Assembly (NCBI GenBank): GCA_023159155.1
Contig: JAJNNX010000033.1
Coordinates: 1 to 64,000 of the forward strand
Source of the DNA: Ustulina deusta
Lineage: Eukaryota > Ascomycota > Sordariomycetes > Xylariales > Xylariaceae
Direction: 5' to 3'
Length of the DNA: 64,000 nucleotides
Below the pieces are notes generated by a model. That model was not told where the DNA came from, made no database searches, and worked only from the letters and a program-made list of their open reading frames with translations. A program made the translations under genes and the position numbers. The number at the start of each line of letters is the position of its first letter. Position 1 is the stretch's first letter. This document shows, one piece after another, positions 39,009-48,617 of this stretch.

Positions 39009-40995
39009 TATATAATTTATTTTATTTAAAAAAAATTTATAAATAAATTATTAGTTATAAATTTTATTAAATAAAATATAAATTTATAATTAATTATTAA
39101 TAAAAAAATATATATTTAAAAAATTAAATTATATTAGTTTTAAATATTAATAATATTATATTTAATTATTATAATATTACTTGTTTTATAAAACTAAATA
39201 TTATTAAAGTTTTTTATTAATTATTATTAATTATAAAATTCTATTATTTTTTTTTTTAAATTTATAAAAAAATATTTTAATAAAAAGTTTTATTATTTAG
39301 TTTAAAAATAAAACCTATTTAATAGCAAGCTTTTATTAATATATAAATTTAAAAACTTTAAAATAAATTTATAAATATTTATATAAATAATATTTTAATT
39401 TATTTTAAAACTAAAAAATAGTATTAAATTTATTATAAAAAAATAATTTATTGCTTATATTAAACTAAATATTAAAAAAATTTTAACAAATTTCATTTTA
39501 ATATATTTATTAGTAATTATTTAAAAATAGTTATAAAAACTAAAATAAAAATTAAAATTATTTTTATTAAAATTTTAATAATTTTAAAAATATTAAATTA
39601 ATTTAATTATTTTTTAAGTTTTATAATTATATTTTTATGTTTATTTATTATGTTAGTAAAATTACTACTTTTTTAAACTAACTATTAAAAAAAATAAGCT
39701 ATTTATAATAAAACTAAAATAAAAATAAACTTTTAAATATATAAAACTATTAATATATAAAACGTTTATTTTAGTTTTTTTTAAGCCTAGCTAACTAATA
39801 TAAGTAAAAATAAATATTTTATATAATATAATAAAAAAATTATTTAATAATAATAAAAAATTTTATTTTAAAAACTTATAAAATATTTTTTTAAAATAAT
39901 AATATTAATAAAATAAATTTATTTAATTTAAAACTATAAATTTTTAGTAATAATATAAACTTTAAAATATTACTACTTAAAGCATTTTAAAACTAAGTTT
40001 TTTATAATAACTAATTATTAAGCTTTATTATATTTTTTAAATAAATAAACTTTATTAATATAATAAATATATTAAGCTAACTTTTTATTAAACTTTAATA
40101 TTATTTTTTAGTACTAATTAAAATAAAAAAATATAATAATTAATATTTTATTAAAAAAATAATAAAGCTTTTTATAATTAAAACTAAAAGAATAAAAATA
40201 AAATAATAGTATTAATTCTTTTTAATAAAATATTAAGTTTTATATTAATTATAGACTTTTTATTTAATATTTTTTTAAAAACTAACCTAGTAAATTTAAT
40301 TAAATAAAAAAACTAGTTATAAGATCTAAAAAATAAAAATAAAAAGTTTAAATATTTTTAATTATTATATATTAAAGTTAATATAAAACAATTAAAATAT
40401 TAAAATAAAAATATTACTAGTTTTATTTAAAATATAATTATAAAAAAAACAAAATATTATAAAATAAAGTTTTTAGTTTTTTTTATTTATTATTTATATT
40501 AGCTATAATATAACAATATATAATAATAAATAATAAAATTATATTATTTAATTAATAAATTTATAACTATATATAAATATTTATAAATAAGTTTAGTTAT
40601 TTAATTATAATTTTATTTAATAAAAAAATAAATATTATAAAATTATTAGCTATATAATATTATAAAAATTTATAAAAAGTTTTTAATATATTAAATATAT
40701 AAATATTAAATAATATAAAATTATTTATTTTTAAATTTATAATAATATTTATTACTTTTAAACTTAAAAAATAATAAAATTAATTAATCAAAAATTAAAC
40801 TAATAATTTTATTTTTATATTAATAAATATTAAAATAATTAAAATATTTATTTTATTGTTTTAAACTTTATATATAATGTTTGTTAATATTTATTAATTA
40901 ATATATTATTACTAAAAATAAAAATAAAAATTAAAACATAAAACTTTTTAATAATAAATATTAATAAAATAGTTATAAATTTTAATACTTAATAA
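39009..40995. other. A+T-rich relic, unassigned
   Basis: About 2 kb of degraded sequence between element C and the E repeat. Low-complexity A and T runs only; I found no partner within the window by eye and no frame. Confidence 0.5.
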
Positions 40996-41854
40996 TAAAC
41001 ATTTAAATTAGTTTATTAAACTTAAAATATTTAAAAAATAATATATAATATAATAACTTTTGTATAAAAATAATATAAGCTATAAACTAACAAAAAAAAA
41101 TGTTTAATAAATTTTAAAATAAAAAATAAGGTTTTCTTAAAAAAAAAAGCTTTATAATATAAGTACTAACTACTAGATTAAACTTTTAATTAGTTAAATT
41201 TTTTAAAATTTTAAAAAAATAAAAATTTAGTTATATTTTTAATTTGTTTAATTTATATAAAATAAAAAATCTATTTTATACTAACTAATTATAAAAAATA
41301 AGCAATAATTTTTTTTTTAATAAATCTAGTTATTATTTTTAACTAAAAATATTAATAATAAAACAAAGTTTAAAATTAAACAAATTAAATAATTCAAAAT
41401 ATATACAGAAAATAAAAAAAATATAGTACTAAATTGTTTAAAAAAGCTATAATTTTAATAATATTTAATATATAGCCTAAATTTTTAAAAATATGCTGAT
41501 TAAACTTAACTAATTTTATAAAATTTATAAAAAAACATTTAGATTTTTTATAAAATGATAAAAATAAATATATATAGTAATAATTAATAAATTTATAAAC
41601 AATTATAAAAATAATAATAAAGCAATATAATATAAAAAAACTATATAAATTTAATATTATTAATAACTTTAAATTAAAACTATATTTAAACTTTTAGTTT
41701 TAAAAAAAAGTAGTATAATAATTAATATAATTTTAGCAAAACTTGCAAGAACTTTAAACCTATATAGCAATAAAATAAAAAGCCTATATATAAACTAACC
41801 TTTAACTTTATAGCTATATATATAAAGTTTATATTTATTTATTCTATAAACTCT

Positions 41855-41889
<35 letters not shown>

Positions 41890-41949
41890 TTTAAAGTCTT
41901 TATTTATAGCATTAATAAACTAGCTATAAAAACTTTACTTAACTAATTA
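40996..41949. repeat. Repeat family E, copy at 41 kb
   Basis: Direct repeat of 1-913, ending ACTTAACTAATTATAA. It contains a run of 30 T at 41858-41887. Sequence left of 40996 may still belong to the element, because the first copy is cut by the window start. Confidence 0.7.
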
Positions 41950-42207
41950 TAATATAGTTTAAGACTTGTAAAAAAACTAAGTTAGTAGTTATATTTAAAC
42001 AAAAAATAATATTATATAGCTAATATATAATTATATTTTTTAAGCCCTAAGCTTTAATATTAATTTTATTATAGCTATATATATAGATTATATTATGTTT
42101 TGCTAGTACTATATTATTTAAGTTAATATTTTTTCAATATATAAACCAATATACCTAGTTAAATATATAAATAGTTGATTTAAATTTTATTATAGCTAAA
42201 TTATATA
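41950..42207. other. A+T-rich spacer
   Basis: Degraded sequence between repeat E and element G with no repeat partner or frame seen. Confidence 0.4.
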
Positions 42208-42212
42208 GTTTA

Positions 42213-42482
42213 TGTTGGATTAATCGTACGTAATTAGCTAGGGCACTTACGGACCCCTTCGTACAAAGGGGTCTAGCTAAAGGGGGGCTAGGCCAAGGGG
42301 TCCGGCTAGGGACTACCTATAGACCCTTCCGTACAGAAGGGTATATAGGGGGCTCCCATTTACCTAATTCTTTTTTTTCTTTTCTTTCTTAGAGTGTGGC
42401 ATATAATAAATAGACTATATTTTATTAACTTTGCAAGTATATACTGCTGCTTTAGAAATATGCAGTATATTTTATTTAAATA
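42213..42482 (+). repeat. G 5' LTR
   Basis: 270 bp, mostly unmutated in its middle (AGGCCAAGGGGTCCGGCTAG). It contains GGGTATATAGGGGGCTCCC, a likely TATA region. Paired with 43281-43550. Confidence 0.82.
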
Positions 42483-42483
42483 T

Positions 42484-42688
42484 TACAGCAGGGCTAGTGC
42501 TAGCGGCCCGAATCGGCTGATCTTCAGCTGCATTCAGGGGTTCGAATAGCTATAAAAGCCTTCGAACTTCTCAGAGCAACACTTACTTCATACGCACAGC
42601 ATTCATACTAGTTTTCTAGTAGTAGGCGCTCTAGTTTGTTTTTATTATTTTTAGTTGTTTTTAGTGTTAAGTTGCCCCGTCCTTCTTT
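42484..42688. repeat. Solo LTR of element C inside G
   Basis: 205 bp matching the C LTR in inverse orientation, flanked by the TSD AATAT (42479-42483 and 42689-42693). It is 62 bp shorter than the full 267-bp LTR. The missing piece lies between two GCGGCCCG words in the full copies, so the deletion ran between short direct repeats. It sits right next to the end of the G 5' LTR. Confidence 0.78.
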
Positions 42689-42927
42689 AATATTAATTAG
42701 TGTTTATATTTATATTTTAGCTTAGTTTTTATATAGATATAGCGCAAATTAGTTAGAATAATAACAGAATTTTAACTTAATTATATAGATTATATATTTT
42801 ATATTGCACATTCTAGTTTTTTTAGCAGTAAACTAACAAAAAAAAAAGATTAGTTATTTATATATACTTTAGCTATATGTTTTTATACAAATATTTAATT
42901 AATAATACATAATTATACTACTTTAAA

Positions 42928-43207
42928 AACTTTTTTTAATTTATACCTAGTTTAGCCTGCTTTCTAACCTACTAGGTATAGCTTTTATACGAAGATCTTA
43001 TAGACCCCTTTTAACCTACACCTAGTCTAGCTTGCTTTCTGATCTATTAGGTGTAGCCTTTGTATAAAAACCTTATAAACTTTTTTTAATTTATATTTAG
43101 TTTTGCTAACCTTGCTAGGTATAGCCCTTATATAAAAACCTTATAGACCTTTTTCGATCTATACTTAGCTTTGCTAACTTTGCTAGATGTAGCCCGTACA
43201 AAGACCC
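42928..43207. repeat. G interior: hairpin-forming tandem repeats
   Basis: Four units of about 60-76 bp. Each has an inverted pair around a short centre, for example CTACACCTAGTC ... TTAGGTGTAG in the second unit, followed by a GTATAAAAACCTTATA-type tail. The units keep the inverted pair although their bases have drifted. Confidence 0.7.
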
Positions 43208-43280
43208 TTTTTAATTTACCTTTTTCTTATAGACCTTACATATAATTATAGCAATTAAATCATATAAAAAAAGTAGTTAG

Positions 43281-43550
43281 TGTTAGATTAATTATATATA
43301 ATTAGTTAGAGCACTTATAGACCTTTTTGTATAAAGGGGTCTAGCTAAGGGGGGGCTAGGCCAAGGGGTCCGGCTAGGGACTACTTCTACACCCCTCCGT
43401 ACGGAAGGGTATATAGGGGGCTCCCACCTACCTAATTCTTTCCTTTTTTTCTTTTTTTTAAGTGTGGCATATAGTGAATAGACTATATTCTACTAACTTT
43501 GCAGGCATATACTGCTGCCTTAGAAATATGCAATATATTCTATTCAAACA
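43281..43550 (+). repeat. G 3' LTR
   Basis: 270 bp, partner of 42213-42482, ending in CAAACA with an intact CA. Confidence 0.82.
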
Positions 43551-43555
43551 GTTTA

Positions 43556-44239
43556 TATATTTTAGCAAACTTTTAGTTAGTAATAAATAAGCTTGCTATT
43601 TTTATTATAAAAAGCCTTAGGAGTTAATTATTTTAAAGGTTATTTTTTAGAACTTTAAAAAAAAAATTTTTTATTACTTTTGCGCTTTTTTTATTGCTTA
43701 TTTAATACTTTTTTTATTTGCTATATATATTTTAGCTATTTTATTAATGCTTTAATTAAATTTTTAGTTTTTTAGTTAAAGCTTTATAAATATAAACTAG
43801 TAGTTTAATATATAATAATAATTATAATATATAATATAGTTTTTTATATTTAGGTTTTTTTTTTTAGTTTTAGTTTTTATATTAATATAGGAGCACTTAG
43901 TAGAAATATTTCTAAAGTTTTTTTTTTAATTGTTTTAGTAGCTTTTATAACTATTATTGGTTTAGTATTATTAATAGCTTTTATAATTTTAATAATTTTA
44001 TTTAAAATAAACTTTTTTTTAATTGCTTATAAGATTGTTTGAGTTGTTTTAGTTATTAAAAAGTTTAAAAGTATTAAAAGTACTTTTTTTAATAATTTTT
44101 CTAAAAATATAAATTATATTTAGAATTATAGCTTTTTAATATAGTTCGGTAGTAATAGTTTAGTATTATAAAATATTATTTATAATAATATTATAATAAA
44201 TATTTTATAAAAAGAATTTTACGTTAATAATAAGTTTAA
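43556..44239. other. A+T-rich relic, probably more of fragment A3
   Basis: About 680 bp of degraded sequence. AATAAGCTTGCTATTTTTAT near 43590 resembles A1 near 8110 and the orientation would fit, but the match is too weak to assert. Confidence 0.3.
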
Positions 44240-44847
44240 ACAAATCTATTATTTTAGCGCTTTTTAAGTAAGTTTTTTAGCTATAGAATTAATAAAAGCT
44301 TTATATTTTAATTTATATTTAAACTTTAAAGTATATCGGGTTATATTTTTAAATTCTTTAAAATTATTATACTATTTATTAATTGTTTGGTTAGTTTTTA
44401 TTTATATTAAATAATAGTTTAAATAAATTATTTTATATATTTATTTAGTAAGCTTAATAAGTTTAGTTTAATAGTTAATATAGTACTTAAAAGCAGTTTT
44501 ATATTATTGTTTAATATTTTAATATAGTACTTTTTTAATAACTATTAGCTTTATATATATTATAGTATTAAAATTAGTAGTTTTAATAAAAAAGAAATTA
44601 TTTATTAGTAGTACGCTTAGTAATTTAAGTTATAAAGCCTGCTTTTTTTTTAAAACTATATATTTTTAAAAGTTATAGTTATAAGCGCTAGTAATAAAGT
44701 TTTTTTTTTATAGCTAGAAATTTTTTAAAAAATTAAATATAATAATATATTATTTAGATATAATAGTAATTTTTATATATTTTTAGCTAAAAATTGCTTA
44801 TAATAAAATATAAAAATTAATAAAACTTTTAATTGTTAGATTTAATA
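44240..44847 (-). mobile_element. Truncated family A copy (A3)
   Basis: It matches the Gag-side part of A1 (8500-9370) in the same orientation, with deletions. Examples: ATATTTAAACTTTAAAG at 44316 against 8585, and AATAAAACTTTTAATTGTTAGATTTA at 44819 against 9340. The copy stops 14 bp into the LTR at 44847, just before the composition boundary. Confidence 0.68.
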
Positions 44848-46123
44848 TTATAAAGTATACCGCATATATATATTTAGATTGCTTTGTTTATTCTTGTTTT
44901 TTATAAGTCCTATTTTATTTTTATAAAGTATTTATTTATAAGCTTGCTAGTAAGTATAGCCTAGCTATATTTATTAAGCCACGTTATTAAGCTATAATAC
45001 TTATGTAACTAAGTGATCCTGCTATCCATGCCTAATTAGCTCTCTTTACAGCTACTAGCTATGGGCCAAATCCAACAACGGACGGCGAGGACACACCTCC
45101 CACGGCCTTCAGCTGCTCGAAAATGGCGGGTCTCCTAGCAAATGCGGCGTCCCAATTAGGAAACCCTATGTTCCTATTTAGGCGTTAGAGTCAATACCCT
45201 GTATTATATAAGCATATTACATAAGCAGGCTGCGTGTGGCTAGTGTGGCTAGTGTGGCTAGGTCAGTCTGTAATATGGCGAGTTGAACGCACAATAACCC
45301 GGCGAGGAAGATGGCACAGACTCCAGCCTTGCGCTTCAGAGTCCTAGACTACTTTTGAAAGCCCGGTTTCGATTCACCGGCATAGGCATCCTGGAAATGG
45401 CACAGTTGCGATGTTAGGGTCCACCTGCGTAGGATAATGGGATTTGGTGGCTCATCAGTCTCATCTGTCGAGATGAGGCTCAAGGCAAACCAATTATCCC
45501 ACATCGACGCAGCGTTCGACGTTTGGCCTGCATATTTATTGAATCTTGGCAAATACTCTGCACCGCGGCCCCACTTCCGCCAGCTTTCAGCTTTGAACTC
45601 GTCAAATATAAAAAAAAGGTGATGCAAAGGCAACTGTAGAGGGAAGCTTGCTCTACATAGACAGCATTCCTGCTAAACTCTCCAAATCCATCCTCAAGCA
45701 TTAGAAGATAAGGGACATACTAAACGCTTCGTTATATTCTAGTTGGAATTCCTTCTGTTCAAAAAGAAGGCATTGTGCCTTACCTCTCTATCGGTAGTAG
45801 AAAGTTCAGCGCCGATTCTCGTATAGCCTCACTCCCTAAGCTTGCATATGCACTATGCCAATAATACTCATGCAAATTGGGTGTCATCTGCATTGCAACA
45901 GAACTTGCTATGGTTCTACGAGTCTTAGCCTCCTAAGAAGTGTAATAATAGTGACTCGAAAGGGGCTACCGATGAGGATAGGCTACCACTGAACTGTATA
46001 AAAGCCTGGCCCGTCTCCCAGCAATCTGTATCGATTTCTGAGTCCCTCCATCTTGCCATATTCAAAGCCAACGAGTTCTCGCCCCCCCACAAGCACCGAC
46101 TGAGACCAGTGCCAACTTCCACA
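44848..46123. other. Composition boundary and gene-poor flank
   Basis: RIP-type sequence gives way to balanced sequence near 45,000 (GTGATCCTGCTATCCATGCC). After it there are three tandem copies of a 10-bp word (TGTGGCTAG + T) at about 45233-45262 and no convincing gene. Short overlapping frames on both strands at 45349-45701 do not connect into a model. The right end is the promoter of the next gene. Confidence 0.5.
45997..46004 (+). promoter_or_regulatory. TATA box of the secreted-protein gene
   Basis: TATAAAAG lies 127 bp before the ATG at 46124, in a normal position for a fungal core promoter with a leader of about 100 nt. Confidence 0.55.
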
Positions 46124-46587
46124 ATGGTTTCCTTGAAACAGCTATCTTTGCTCGCTGCTAGCTTCGGCGCTCTGACAGTGCCTACCTATGCAACTTTCAT
46201 CTTTCAGTACTGCATAGACCCGAATTTCCAGAACTGCCACGATATTTGCGCACTTCCCGGCGAATGCAGTATGTTCTATTTTCAAATCCTCTCATGCATA
46301 TACTAGTAGAATATTTAACGGGTGCTAACTCATGCTTCGTGCTGCTAGTCCCTGTTCCCCCTGGCCTTAGCTCCGCGAGGGCCGCCCCCGGACACAGCTG
46401 CTACATCTTCAACGAGTAAGAAACATAACCCGCGCCCCGAAGGTTAACTCCGACTAATCACACGATTAGCAATAATTACTGTTCTGGAAATCGTGGCGGC
46501 CCTGTCACTGATGACGACCGACATTACAACTTGGCGGTCTTTGGTTGGAACGATATCACGATGAGCGTCCAGTGTTTTGAGGCCTGA
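46124..46587 (+). CDS. Small secreted cysteine-rich protein (candidate effector)
   Basis: Three exons (46124-46268, 46349-46415, 46470-46587) joined by introns of 80 and 54 bp with GT-AG ends and branch sites GCTAAC and ACTAAT. The product has 109 residues. Residues 1-23 form a signal peptide (MVSLKQLSLLAASFGALTV, then PTYA), with cleavage likely after Ala23. The mature part of about 86 residues has seven cysteines (30, 38, 42, 48, 66, 75, 106). Both splice junctions fall inside codons and keep the frame, which supports the model. I recognise no family. Secretion and cysteine density fit an effector or a secreted antimicrobial-type protein; this is inference. It is the first gene after the RIP block. 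The odd cysteine number leaves one thiol unpaired or suggests a dimer. Confidence 0.72.
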
Positions 46588-47186
46588 GCGTTATGGTAAA
46601 GCATCGCGGCCTTTGGAAAAGTTCTAGTCGCCTCATCTTCTTCCGTTACTGCTTAGGTAGCAATCCCATGTTTCTCTCCCCAAACTTAATGGTTGTTCTG
46701 TTCTATTGCTCCAAAGGTTGATGGAGTGTGTAATGGATGATCCTACACAAATGACCTTCAGTAAACTTTCTACTAGCGTTGGAAGCTGGGGCCTTAACTG
46801 CAATGTCTCTTTAAAACGATACACAGTACATACGATATATGAGTACACCAATGAATTTTGAAGTTGGCTGATTCACGGAGGTGACCGCGTTTGGAGATAC
46901 TTGCATATGTCTGCAGCTTTCAACCAATCCCCAGTCAATGTAACAGATCTGACTGGACGTACGCGCATGTGATTGTCTAATATTAGGTACACGGGACCCA
47001 GTATTATGCATACGACTTCGCGCTCCCACCAACAGACCATTCCACGGTTCCTCATCCTATTTATGAATCGAGATAGCCCAATATACCGGTAAGACGTAGT
47101 TATTAAAACGTCGTTAGCGAGAGGGCATCAAAGTGTTGTGGTCCTAACCTTGAAACTGGGTAGTCAATCTCATCTTTTGTCATGTG
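46588..47186. other. Intergenic region
   Basis: Balanced composition and stops in all frames at short intervals. It should hold the 3' end of the secreted-protein gene and the promoter of the reductase gene; I see no clear TATA or repeat. Confidence 0.5.
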
Positions 47187-48428
47187 ATGCGTCTTTGTAT
47201 AGAAAACCATCTCCAGTCGCAGCTTGCCTATCTCTTAGATCGCCACGCGAGCAGTTCCACCGCTAATCTAGGCCCCGCTCATTCAAGAAAACCGCTCGGT
47301 GCCTACCCGCCACGATGCACCCGAACAAGACGCTCATTCTACAAGGACTACACGCCTCACATACCTGTGGTAGGCGAGCATTTGGTGGTTGAGTCCCGTC
47401 CCTTTGATCCAGACGCCGACCCTCCGCTAGGCGGCATCACGGTCAAGAACAAATACCTGTCGTTCGACCCCTATATGCGGGGGCAGATGCGCTTACCTGA
47501 AGACACAGCGACTTATTCGGCACCCTGGACCAAAGGCGAGCCAGCTGTAGTCACAACATTTTCCACCGTTCTGAAGTCCAATCACCCAGCCTTCCAGCCT
47601 GGCGATCTCGTGAGCGCAATGGCCGATGCGGGGGAATTCGCCGCCGTGCCCGCTCATCGAGCTGCTATGATACGTACTTATCCGCCACCGCCTCCAGGCG
47701 TGACCATTGCGCCCGCCGCTCTCCTCGGAGCACTTGGTATCGCTGGACTGGCAGCGTATGTAAGCTTCTTTGAGTTCGTGCCTGAACCCCGAGCTGGCAA
47801 GACACTCTTTGTGTCAGCGGCATCCGGTGGGGTTGGGCAGCTTGTCGGCCAGATCGCAAAGATGCATAGGATGACAGTGATCAGGAGCACGGGAAGCCCC
47901 GAGAAGGTTGAGTACGTTACTACAGAACTGGGATTTGACGCTGCATGGAACTACAAGACGGAGAAGACCCGAGATGCACTGGCACGACTTGCGCCCGAGG
48001 GCCTCGACGTGTACTACGACAATGTGGGCGGTGAGCAATTAGAGTCTGCCCTGCTGGCAATGAAGGATCATGGTACTATTGGTAAGCTCTTCGCTCGCGT
48101 CCCATGGATTCGCGAATTAATCTGAATAGTTGCTAGTGGCATGATCTCTCAGTATAATAAGCCGCTCGAGGATAACTACGGTGTCAAGACTCTCATGCAG
48201 ATCGTCTTTAAGCATCTCAAGATCTTCGGGTTTATATGCTCAGATAAATACCTGCTGGATAAATACATGGCTTCCTTTGGAGCAGACATGACCCGCTGGC
48301 TAGCTGAGGGTAAGATCAAGACTAAAGAAGAAATCATGACAGGCATGGATAATGCACCAGAAGCGATGATCAGGATGTGGCAAGGGAACAAATTTGGCAA
48401 GATGGTACTGAAGATCGACGAGTATTAG
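47187..48428 (+). CDS. Medium-chain NAD(P)H-dependent oxidoreductase (LTB4DH/prostaglandin-reductase-like)
   Basis: Exons 47187-48081 and 48130-48428 flank a 48-bp GT-AG intron and give 397 codons. The family reduces double bonds next to carbonyls with NADPH and uses no zinc. Seen here: an N-terminal catalytic segment with VKNKYLSFDPYMRGQM, the nucleotide-binding loop AASGGVGQLVGQIAK, DVYYDNVGGEQLE, and after splicing a segment ending in GMISQYN. No zinc-binding Cys/His set is present. The start is doubtful. The in-frame ATG at 47187 adds about 44 residues unlike the family, whereas an ATG at 47315 encodes MHPNKTLI, a typical family N-terminus, in a frame one base off from the downstream YKDYTPHIP. 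A one-base insertion near 47340 or a sequence error is likely. The substrate is unknown. The gene is convergent with the next one. Confidence 0.8.
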
Positions 48429-48617
48429 TTCCTGATAGATGTTACCATTCGAGTCCAGGTTAGAATTTCCGCGCTTTGCGATACTTTGGATGTATGAACT
48501 TCGCCCTCTCCAAATTAGATTTCTTCGACCAGTATGAATTACGTCTTGTATACGAAGGTTGCATACCTTGGGGGAGGGGTTGATGGTACCCCTTAATATC
48601 TGGAGATACGGGGTCGC

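Larger units (their letters stand above)
42213..43550 (+). mobile_element. TRIM-like mini LTR element G
   Basis: Two 270-bp LTRs (42213-42482 and 43281-43550) begin TGTTRGATTAAT and end TATTCAAACA (right copy), with the perfect TSD GTTTA (42208-42212 and 43551-43555). The interior is only about 800 bp, of which about 210 bp is an inserted solo LTR of C. AAAAAAAGTAG before the right LTR may be the polypurine tract, giving + orientation. There is no coding capacity. Size and structure match terminal-repeat retrotransposons in miniature (TRIMs). Confidence 0.8.
1..44990. repeat. RIP-degraded, A+T-rich transposon block
   Basis: Almost the whole stretch is A+T with no long open frame, while short islands keep normal composition. 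Copies of the same repeat differ mainly by C to T or G to A: the two LTRs of element A1 read GCACTAGCGATCTCGCCACG in one and GTACTAGCGATCTTGCTACG in the other. That pattern is the signature of RIP, which is known only in fungi. Every open frame inside the block is short, rich in I, K, N, L and Y, and is best read as chance or as a decayed transposon frame. Confidence 0.93.

Noticed and set aside
1..44990. A+T-rich block considered as mitochondrial DNA or a centromere
   Set aside because: No rRNA, tRNA or respiratory genes are present, and the content is nested nuclear LTR elements with RIP. A regional centromere is possible but sequence alone cannot show it.
45360..45390. tRNA-like T arm (CCGGTTTCGATTCACCGG)
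   Set aside because: No matching acceptor stem, D arm or anticodon arm could be built around it on either strand.
45349..45701. Overlapping frames of 61-94 codons on both strands
   Set aside because: The minus-strand frame (WRKWGRGAEYLPRFNKYAG) looks protein-like and could be a gene remnant, but no splice sites or start connect it to a longer model and I recognise no family.
47665..48038. Minus-strand frames inside the reductase gene
   Set aside because: Antisense to a clearly conserved coding sequence, with no features.
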